Assembly: GCF_001411555.2 (NCBI RefSeq)
Contig: NC_049901.1
Coordinates: 41,904,302-41,968,301, forward strand
Reading direction: 5' to 3'
DNA: 64,000 bases
From: Juglans regia
Taxonomy: Eukaryota; Streptophyta; Magnoliopsida; Fagales; Juglandaceae
The notes under the pieces are model-generated. The model was given only the letters and a program-made list of their open reading frames with translations. It ran no database searches and had not been told where the DNA came from. Positions 22,919-32,280 of this stretch are shown here, piece by piece. The first letter of the stretch is position 1. Every line of letters starts with the position of its first letter. The translations under genes were made by a program, and so were the position numbers.

Positions 22919-23603
22919 AAGAAAAAAAGGAATACTCAAGATTGAATTAAGAATAGAGGAATATTAGATTAAATACAAAATATTAGACGGAGAGCGATAG
23001 ATCTGATAAAAACTGAACAGGTGGAGATCAAAAGGAAGGTGAGAGACATAGCTCCACCCTCTTCGATCTGTGGCCAAGAACACTCGGAAGGATAGAAGTT
23101 TCTATAGACAAGGGGGAGGGTTTCTCTTTCTAAAAGCCAAAACGGCCTAATTTAGAATACTGTTACTTTCGTAACCAACAATATCTATTTGTCCGCATGT
23201 GACTAAACGACGATGACTACAGTCAATGCACGCGAGGTGACTAAACGACGATGACGTGCCGCGTGTAATTATTTCCATCACGTTTTTGTTGATGGAACTT
23301 GTGTGGTACTTATACGTTAGCAAATTTTTACTAAAGTCAATGCACGCGAGGTGACTAAACGACGATGAGTAAAGTCAATGCACTCGAGGTGACTAAACGA
23401 CGATCACGTGCCGCGTGTAATTATTTCCATCACGTTTTTGTTGATGGAACTTGTGTGGTACTTATTCGTTAGCAAATTTTCATTAAAGAATGCAAAACGT
23501 TCCTACAGATATATCTGAGCATTTAATTAGCTTTCCAAGGCCACTTTTTTTTTTTTAAAGTACCAAGGCCACTTGTAAGTGAAAGATCAGGAGTTTTGGA
23601 TAT
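22919..23603 (+). promoter_or_regulatory. Upstream region of EGS copy 2, with duplicated module
   Basis: This is the uninterrupted form of the EGS promoter region. A module with GAGGTGACTAAACGACGAT, a (T/C)(G/A)CGTGCCGCGTG core and TGTGTGGTACTTAT occurs twice (about 23225-23325 and 23375-23480), with a shorter extra copy of its left part between them. The second module has a CACGTG G-box, the first TGACGTG. Copy 1 has one full module. Near 23540 a T run and a repeated CCAAGGCCACTT distinguish it from copy 1. Regulatory function is inferred. Confidence 0.6.
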
Positions 23604-26600
23604 ATGGCTTGTGAAAAGAGCAAGATTCTTATATTTGGAGCCACAGGTTACCTCGGCAATTTCATGGTGAGGGCCAGCGTTTTTATGGGCCATCCAACCT
23701 TTATCTACGTCCGCCCATTGCTCAAACCGAATATCAACTCCAACGCCAATCCTCCCAAGCTAGTTCTCCTCAAAGACTACGAGGCTATGGGAGTCACCAT
23801 TATCCACGTATGTAATATCTTGAGTCTCATTTAAGTGGCTGTTATAAAAATAATAGGATTTGTTTTTATAAATAATAACTTTCAATAAAAAGGTTATGTT
23901 TCTTTTAGATATAAAACTCTCAGTTTTATTCAACCAAATAGAAAATACAATATTCACAAGGATCGAAGTTTAATATCAATCTCAACTAAAGAAATACCAA
24001 TATTGCAAGATTTGAATAGATTACAAATATATCACGGTATGGAACAACATAAGCATGAAAACTTATCAAGAATCATAAACAGTAAACAAGAAAGAAAATA
24101 TAGAGAAATAAGAAAGAACACACCGATATACGTAGTTCGACCCTAATGGTCTACATCCATGACATGAATGGCCTTAGAAAAGTTACAGAAATCTTTATTG
24201 ATAAACAATACTTCACAGAGAAGTCTCAGTACATTAGAGTTACAATGTCCTCACTGAAATCACAAGAAATCGCACAAATTTCTTCTCTCTAAGTGCAAAC
24301 CCTAACAAACCCTAGAAACCTTAGAATCGCCCCCTTCTTTGTTCTCTCTCTCAAAACCAGCCGTAATACAAAAATGAAAAACACTGCTAGGGTTATAACG
24401 TATAAGGATGTATTTATAGATTGCAACAGATGCTGCCACGTGTAAGGATCCAACGGTCTAATGTAAAATCCTTCAGAATGAAGCCACGAGCTAATTCTCA
24501 CGTGTCTCTTATAACTCTGTCTTATCAGCTTCAACGGTTAAGATCCAGCCAACACACATCACTTTATTAATCACATAATAAAACAAACACATTTGTAGTT
24601 AGGAAAGACAAATATAATGTATTAACATATATATTATTGGCCGATATATGAAATCACTTAAAATATGTCACATTAATAAATATAATTAAAGATGACAAAA
24701 TTTACGATAAAAAATAGTTGGCATGCAATAAGAAAAGCTTACAAAGAAAATTAATTGGCCTTTGGTCATTGTCAAATGTCTATTAATAGAAGAGTACGTA
24801 AAGGTAGAAAATTAATTGGCCTTTGGTCATTGTCAAATGTCTATTAATAGAAGAGTACGTAAAGGTGGAAAATTAATTGGCCTTTGGTCATTGTCAAATG
24901 TCTATTAATACAAGAGGAGTCCCCATTAGGTACATTACCTAATGGGGACTCCCCTTGCAGACATGCATGATTGTCCCATGTATGAATGACCAAAATATCT
25001 CTAATCATCTTTGGTCAAAATAATTGCGTGGAGCAATATTTGAAGCTTAATTTTTATTATTTTTCTATCATCTTATAATTTGGTATTAAGTGATTAAAAA
25101 TTATTTATTATATTTTATTTATAAATTTATCATTTAATACCACATCATGAAATAATGAAAAGATGAAATAATGAAAAGATGATAAAAATTAAAATGATAA
25201 AAAGTTTCATATTTGAAATCTCGAAAGTGTAAAATGAACTTATACCTATTTTCCAAAAGCTATCTTTGGTATGTTTTACTTTGTTGGGTATAGTCTACAA
25301 AAAAATTATGGCTTGGTTTGAGAACGGCGGACTCCAGCTGAGGAAGGGGACGGCCGACTCCAGGCGTGCGCAAGGAGTCCTTTCACAAGGGACTGCAATT
25401 AGAATTATTCTTAATAGAATTATGGAAAGAAGGGATCCCTAGCTAGCTAGCAATTAGCCGAATCTTTATACTCCACTAATGAGGGTCGATATAGATGGAT
25501 AGGTTAGAAGAATTCTTTCAAAATCTCCACATAATTTCCAAATTTAGCATGGGACTGAAGACTCATTAATGTGAAGTAAAGAGTAGGTCTGGCCGGCCTA
25601 AGGGATGGAGGAAGATTTGTGCATTAATCACAAAGCTATAGCTAGCTAGCTAGCCCCCACCCCCATGAAAGGCCCCAAAGTTTACAAGTAGTACTAGTAG
25701 TACTACTACTGGCTCTCCTTGTTCCGTTTTAGCTCAGGAAAATGATTTTATTATGAAACAGGGCGAATTGGATGAGTACGGGAAGCTTGTAGCAGCGCTT
25801 CGTCATGTGGATGTTGTCATTTCTACGTTGGCTGTTCCTCAACACCTTGATCAACTGAAGATAATCCAAGCCATGAAGGATGCTGGAAATATAAAGGTGC
25901 AGTGCATATCTCCGAGTCGTATAAGCTCCATACTCCGTATTATTTCTAAATATTTTACGTATTGGTTCCATTAATTATTACGAAGAATCTGTCCATGCTC
26001 CTACAAAAAATGTTAAAATATAATTAAAATTATTAAATTTTTACATTTACATTTGGAAGAAGATCTAGAAGCACGTTTTTTTTCATGAATCCTCGAGATC
26101 ACGAGGTACTGCCGGAGAACGTCTTTGATCAATCTTGGAATTGTTCTTGTTCGTGATGTTGTTTTTCAGAGATTTGTTCCGTCAGAATTTGGAAACGAAG
26201 TTGACAGAGTGAGTGGATTACCGGCTTTTGAGGCATTGCTAGAGAACAAAAGGAAGATCAGGAGGGCTACCGAAGAGGCCGGAATTGCCTTCACTTACGT
26301 CGCTGCGAACTCTTTTGCAGCGTATTTCGTTCACCACTTGCTGCATCCCCACGAAAAAAGTGATGAAGTAGTTGTTTTTGGAAGTGGGGAAGCCAAGGGT
26401 AAAATTTTCCTTTTCTTTCCTTTCCATGATTCTTGTGACTGATCACCATAACTTGATTTTTTGGCATTCTGTTTTGCATGCAGCTGTGTTAAATTATGAG
26501 GAGGATATTGCAGCCTATACCATAAAAGCAGCCACTGATCCAAGGGCAGCTAATCGGGTTATCGTGCTTAGACCACCGGGAAACATTGTATCTGAGATGG

Positions 26601-26975
26601 ACTTGATTTCTTTATGGGAGAAAAAGACGGGACGAACTCTGAAACCGACTTATGTCCTCGAAGAGGAAATAGTAAAGCTCTCTGAGAGTAAGCAATTGTG
26701 TTATGATTTATTTTAGAGATAAGATTCTTGCTTTATTTTAGTAAAGTTATGACAGGCATTTTTGTTTGTATTTTGCAGCCGCACCATTCCCAGATAACGT
26801 ACGTATGGCTATCTTTCACAACATCTTCATCAAAGGGGACCAGACGAGCTTTGAACTCACTGACGACGACCTAGAGGCCTCCAAATTATTCTACGATCAC
26901 AACTATACTTCCATCGATGCCCTCCTTGACATTTTCTTGGTTAATCCTCCCAAACCCAAACTGGCATCGTTTTAA
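23604..26975 (+). CDS. EGS1: Eugenol synthase / isoflavone reductase-like NADPH reductase, copy 2
   Basis: Exons are 23604-23807, 25762-25896, 26170-26398, 26484-26687 and 26779-26975, giving 322 residues in one frame with the same splice phases as copy 1. GATGYLG at residues 12-18, the expected catalytic lysine at about 140 in [14 protein letters not shown], and the C-terminal [13 protein letters not shown] block are kept. Differences from copy 1 include the shorter NSNANPP loop, AYVRP to IYVRP, YVSANS to YVAANS, KKMGRT to KKTGRT, and a C-terminus lacking one KL pair. Intron 1 has grown to about 1.95 kb through an LTR-like insert, a triplicated 61-bp unit and another insert; exons are untouched. 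Both copies appear able to make protein. The true substrate is unknown. Confidence 0.83.
23840..24627. mobile_element. Solo-LTR-like insertion in intron 1 of EGS copy 2
   Basis: Absent from copy 1, where the flanks meet as TTAAGTGGCCGACATATG. The insert starts TGTTATAAA and ends TATTAACA, a TGTTA/TAACA inverted pair typical of LTR termini. It includes CCGATATACGTAGTTCGACC and CTACATCCATGACATG, a stretch common in plant Copia-type LTRs as I recall them. No internal retrotransposon genes follow. About 12 extra bases after the right end, and no clean 5-bp target duplication, leave the exact boundaries open. Confidence 0.55.
24745..24911. repeat. 61-bp unit, three tandem copies, in intron 1 of EGS copy 2
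   Basis: The unit contains AATTAATTGGCCTTTGGTCA, TTGTCAAATGTCTATTAATA and AGAAGAGTACGTAAAGGT. Three copies follow one another with single-base differences. Copy 1 has a single unit near 16060. Confidence 0.92.
24911..25405. mobile_element. Copy-2-specific insert with perfect hairpin and nested MITE
   Basis: Relative to copy 1, extra sequence lies between CTATTAATA and TTAATAGAATTATGG. It opens with a perfect 17-bp stem (GGAGTCCCCATTAGGTA, 3-nt loop CAT, then the inverse) at about 24915-24951. Its two ends share loosely inverted GGACTCC..TTGC(A/G) motifs. Inside, at about 25060-25200, lies a member of the AT-rich MITE family also found at 43545 and 48125. Element class is not clear. Confidence 0.55.
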
Positions 26976-27136
26976 TTAATGTTTAGTCCAAGAATAATCC
27001 AGGGGTACCACTAGTCATCATGTTATCGTCATATGTATTATATGTGTGGGCAAGACAATTCTCCATTTGAATAAAATTACCTGGATTTACACGGACGTCG
27101 TTGTCCTGTTCAACATGTGTTAGCTACTGTATCGTT

Positions 27137-27715
27137 TGGAGTGTCAATATGTGACACGACCTGTTAACTTAATACGAATACAACACGATAAAAACGAATC
27201 AGGATTTAGTCTTAACGGGTTCGGGTCAAAACAAATTGACCCGTTAAAATACGATTGCTTAATGGGTTGATAACAGGTTAACCCGTTTTGACCCATTATA
27301 ACCCATTATGACCCGTTCATAAAGTTAAAATTAAAGTTAAAGTTATAATTATACATTTATACCTAAAAATAAAATTGCTGAGATTTTAATTTCGATATTT
27401 TTATTATTTGGATTGGAATTTCAGACTTATAGTTAATTTTATATTTTTTATAGATATTGTGATTTTAACATTTATATAAAATTATGTTAAACTTAACTAG
27501 ATCAAACGGATTAATTTCGGATCTGTTCAACTCATTTACATAAATGGGTCAAAACGGCTTGACACGACACGACCCATTATGTTAATGGATTGTGTTAGGA
27601 TTTGAGAATTTGACATGATAAGCTTAACACGTCGTGTTAGGGTTGACCCAGATAGTATAATATACATGTCTTGACAAGACACGAACACGACCCGTTAAAA
27701 CGATTTGACACCCCT
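27137..27715. mobile_element. hAT-like non-autonomous element downstream of EGS copy 2
   Basis: Counterpart of 17656-18221, with left end GGAGTGTCAATATGTGACAC and right end GATTTGACACCCCT. The left end agrees better with the inverse of the right end here than in copy 1, so this copy may be closer to the original. Subterminal GACCCGTT/AACGGGT motifs are present. Confidence 0.6.
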
Positions 27716-28037
27716 ATGTGTCGTCATGGCCTGGTTCATTGCTTACATCTGCTGCCCTCATGGCGACCTGACTGCTCTAATGCCTGACTTGTACTGAAGT
27801 TGTTCTGCTTGTTAATTTGCGGTCGGTTTGCTATATAGCAGTAGCGTTTGTAATCTTCATGGCCTGATGTTGTATGCTTGCTAGCTTTTGCTGCATGCTT
27901 GGTGCCTGGTCGACGTTGTCCTGATCTATATTATTTATGGTCTTGCTTTGTTGTTTTGCTCGATCGAGTAATTAACTAGTTTAACTAGCTACTTGCTTGT
28001 GTAGGTGTACATGGGTTGATTTTATTTATGGTGTTGG

Positions 28038-28945
28038 TAGGGTTGTAAAGGAACCAGTTTGTTTGATAGCCCACTCAGTACTTGCTCGGTTAAACTTGAA
28101 TCGAACTCGACTTGTGGAAAAAAAAGCTCGTTCATGAAAGTAGATACCCGCTCAAATTGTAAATGAAACATACCTAACAAAACTTAACTCGACTCGGCTA
28201 AAGCTCGTTAAAGCTCGCTCGTTAAAGCTCGCTCGTTTATGCTCGAGTTGATTCGTTAGCTCGACTCGATTAAAACTCATTCATATATTGATAAATATAT
28301 ACATATATCTATGTATACACACAGACACACACACATATATATATGTAGTAACTAATAATATAAGCATACCACTTTTATAATTAAGTATATAATATGTAAT
28401 CTAATTACTTGTGTCTATATAGTGAATATATTTCATAAGTATATTTTATAATTTGTATAATAATTAGTCGATAAAATTTAATAATTTCATATACTAGTAT
28501 GTGGGAACTATATATAAAATAGATATATGCTATCATATTAATTGTATGTATTAATTGTAGGCATATAATATATTGTTATTTTGAATAAATATTAATTAGT
28601 TAGATATTAATTATTTATATATTTTTAAAAATTTTATAATTCAATAGAGGTTCTACTTGTTAGTTGTATAAATTTAATATTAGATTTTTTATTTTTTAAT
28701 TATTAAATCTTATTCAAAAAATAAAAAAATAAATAGTTTGAGTTCGAGCTTGGCTCGACTCGAACTCGTTTGTCGGACGAGTTCGAGTTGAGGATTTAGC
28801 TTATCGACTTGAACTTGAACAAAAGACCGAGCCGAGTCGAGCTAAAGACCGACTCGAGTTTAGCTTATTGAGTTGAGTCAAGCCGAGTTTAGCTTATTGA
28901 ATCGAGAGCCCAAAACCGACTTGGCTCGGCTCGATTACAGCCCTA
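28038..28945. mobile_element. hAT-like element, complete, with 8-bp target duplication
   Basis: Ends TAGGGTTGTAAAGGAACC and CGATTACAGCCCTA are inverted. Flanks are GGTGTTGG (28030-28037) and GGTGTTGT (28946-28953), an 8-bp duplication with one mismatch. Subterminal regions are rich in CTCGACTCG and GAGCTCG-type repeats, and the centre is AT-rich with no transposase. These features fit a non-autonomous hAT element. Confidence 0.72.
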
Positions 28946-28953
28946 GGTGTTGT

Positions 28954-30157
28954 TAATTGTCTCAGCCTATATTTCTTTCTTCTTTTTCTTCTTTTTTTGT
29001 CAGGATCTACATAATTATAAACCTTTGCCAAAAAAAAAAGAAAAAAAAAAAAAGAGATCAGTGAGATGTAATTGATCCCTTGCTATAATCATTTTTTCCA
29101 CTTGCCAAGATGAATAAACTAACTTTTTTTCCATTGTTTGATATATTTATAATGCATGAACTAATTGATACTCTTTCAATAAATAAAAGACATTAATTTC
29201 ATGAATAACTCATCAACAAGTCATGTTCAAAACTAGTATAAATTATAAGTGCACAAATAAAAATAAATCCCGTTTTGATTATACATTTACAAAATAAAAG
29301 GAAAAAAAAATTAATCTTAAGAAAAAATAGACATTTTACAAAATTTAAAATTTACTAGTATCCAAATTTAATTATTTTTTAAACTAAGAATTCTATAAAA
29401 TCGAAGAAAATAACTATGGTTATCATTTTTCCTTCTTTATCATTTATATTTCAATTTCTAGAAAACCTAAAATATAGAAATTTGAAAATAAATTAAATTC
29501 CTTGTTCATATTTTATTTTTGCAACTTACAAAAACCTAAAGTGTAAATTAATATTCTAAACTTTATCATTTATATAAGAGTAATGCTAGATACAGTCATT
29601 CATTGTACAAGCGCCACATACTCATTTTGAACTTGATTGTAAATATTATTTTTCTTTATTATAAATTATATGTTATATTTGAGTTGATTTTCTTTTTAAT
29701 AATTAATTCATAATATCAAACAAAAATAAGTACAAAAAGTGACTATTATCGTTTAGGGAAGGAAGCCCTGGGCCCATATTTTGCGTTCGTGCATGGATAC
29801 GTTACGCGTAGACGTTCTAATATTTTTTTGAATCATCGTAGAATTGAAGACAAATCGGACGCAGCAAAACTTTGTTGCCGACTGCTTAAAAAAAAAAAAA
29901 AAAAAAACCTTGTTGCCGACCTCGTTTTAATCGAACAGAATACGGTACTGATCAAGATTCAGCATCATTTGGCGCCCCCAGCATGAAAAATTCCGAGATC
30001 CAGAATCTCCCAAAAGCTAGTGGGGGCGTTTACGTAATCTCATATATTCCACGCGGAGAGACCGGATTGGACCCCCTTCATTCCAAAAAGGCAAAATCCG
30101 TGTTCGTTGCGTTTTTAAGGAAAGTCCCGCCCTTTTTCCCACTTCTTTCCGTTAGAG
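28954..30157. other. Intergenic DNA between hAT-like element and DGK
   Basis: AT-rich up to about 29750, then a less AT-rich promoter-proximal part (29760-30130). A GAGTAATGCTAGATACAGTC motif at 29578 resembles the end of the MITE type near 39620-39780, but no partner end was found. No gene is seen. Confidence 0.5.
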
Positions 30158-30189
<32 letters not shown>

Positions 30190-30331
30190 TATTACTATTA
30201 ATATTAATTAAATGAATGGTAAATCAAAGCCAGAGCGGAGGACCCCCCCCCCCTTTCTCTCTCCTCCATATTCTTTTCTTCACATCTGAGGAATTTCCTC
30301 CCCTCAATTCGCACTAGTGTTCTTCTCGAGG
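30158..30331 (+). promoter_or_regulatory. Core promoter and non-coding first exon of the DGK gene
   Basis: A (TA)n tract at 30158-30190 could act as a TATA element. A pyrimidine-rich leader follows (C run at 30243, then CTTTCTCTCTCCTCC), ending at a plausible donor CTCGAG/GTATAC at about 30331. Exon limits are estimated; the coding part begins almost 2 kb downstream. Confidence 0.45.
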
Positions 30332-31076
30332 TATACTTTCTTTTTTTAATTTCTTCTTTTCATTTTCAGTTTTTATAGATTTATTGGATTAGTTGTTAAT
30401 CAGATCTGAAATTGCACGGATCAAATCTTTTGTTGTTGTTGTTGTTCTTCTTCTTCTTCTTCTGCTTCCCGCATAATGTGATTCCCGTGTTGTCATTCCT
30501 TGGAATACGCTTGAATTTTGTGCATGAATTTGGTTTGCTTATTAGTTTATTCAATTATCTTTACTGAATTTTGATTTTGGCGGAAAAAAATGAAACATTA
30601 TATGAGATAGCCGCGGATATTTTAGCTTTCGTTCTCCGATTGAACGAAATGGTTCCCTGGTTCCTTCTTTCTGCAATTTTCTGTTCTGGGTCTCCACTAA
30701 CGGAATGCATATTATACCCTATGGGAGATGGACACGGATATTTAGCTTTCGTTTGTTCTTTTATTGGGTTAATCTGACCCTCTGTTGAAAGGAAGACAAA
30801 AGACAAAATTGATTTCTGACTATTTATTGCATTTCATCAAGGAGACGATTGCCATATATTGTTCTAAGTGACCGTTTCCTTTATTCTTATAGGTGGGATC
30901 ATATTAATTTGTCATCGTGATCTCTTTATATGTCTTGGTTTCTTCTGCGACAAACTTAGAAAGGGCTTTGAGAGCTTTCCCTTAATTATTATTATTATTT
31001 TTTAATGTGTGTTACTTGATTTTGATTTGAGATTTTAGAATGATACACATGTTCTGTGGACTTAATAATCAACTTG

Positions 31077-31309
31077 AACTCCTAGGGTTTGGCTCAAGTG
31101 TTAAGGCCTTGGTCTTGGTGGTTTTCTCTCTCCAAGTCCAAGGTTTGAATCCTCTAAGGTGCAAACAATTTCTAGGGGCCATTGGACTGGTGGAATTTTT
31201 CCTTGAATTACCCAATGTGCACTTGCGAAAAACTCCTTGTCGAGGACCTGTGTTGGGGTTTAGTTGGGACTTTGATCTTGGACACCCGGTGACCATAAAA
31301 AAAATAATG
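31077..31309 (+). mobile_element. tRNA-derived SINE in the DGK leader intron
   Basis: About 233 bp with pol III-type promoter boxes: box A TGGCTCAAGTG at 31090 and box B GGTTTGAATCC at 31142. An A-rich 3' tail ends at 31309, and 9-bp direct repeats ATCAACTTG flank it (31068-31076 and 31310-31318). A relative lies at 58641-58897. Confidence 0.82.
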
Positions 31310-32280
31310 ATCAACTTGTCATACTAATTGTTAAGTTGTCTTCAGATTCATACGGTGACTGAAGTCTCTTAGTTTGATTTGATAGTGATGGTGTTATATT
31401 AGCATATGGTAGTGCTAAAAGAGATAGCTTGTTGTGATGTACAAAAAATATTTTGTGGATAATAATTGTCATATATGATAGGACCGAAGATTTTACTATG
31501 AAAGGTATTCTACATGCAGGTGATGTTTGAAAAAAGATAATCTAGATATCTTGGCTAGTGACCATGTACTACATGTTTACTTGCAATGTTTTGCAAATAG
31601 TGATCTGTTCTATTTGCCTGATTTGGTGATTGGGGCACGCTACACGTGTCCATGGTTTAATCAAGTAAAAGACATGTTGTATTTGCTCGGACTCCAAGAC
31701 TCCTCATCATCAAAAAGTGATCTGTCCTAACACATTACTTTTCCAAGAAACTATAAATAAAGTTAAAAGAGGTTTAAGGTGAGATCTCAAGTGCCCAGCA
31801 TTAAGCTTTGAAACTTGATCTATTTTTCCTTTTTGAGGTTTGATATATGGACTTGTGAGTAAAACTTGCTTTAGCACTAAGTCCAACCCTCTTTTCCTCT
31901 ATATAAGCATTTCTCCATTTCCAAAGTACATGAATCTTAGTGTTTGGCCAAGAAATTTTGGTCTTGCATCCCAATCTTATGGAGAAACATTTATTGTTTA
32001 CTTGTTAATTAAGACTGAAAGTTAGCTCATACTTTGGATTTAAATAAAAGAACGAATTGGTTGCCAGTCACCATATCTTTTGTGCATTCACAATTGTAAA
32101 TTCTTTGGTCCTATTATTTATGAGCTTTCTATTTACATAGATTGGTGTACGTTATTTCTCATGAATAGTCTTCTTCTTATAAGATTAGGTTTTGGATGCA
32201 TAATCTGTTTGGAGCTGGATATCATCAAATCCGTCGAGTGAAACAAAACTGAAAGTTGACAATGAAAAATTAGGTTCATC

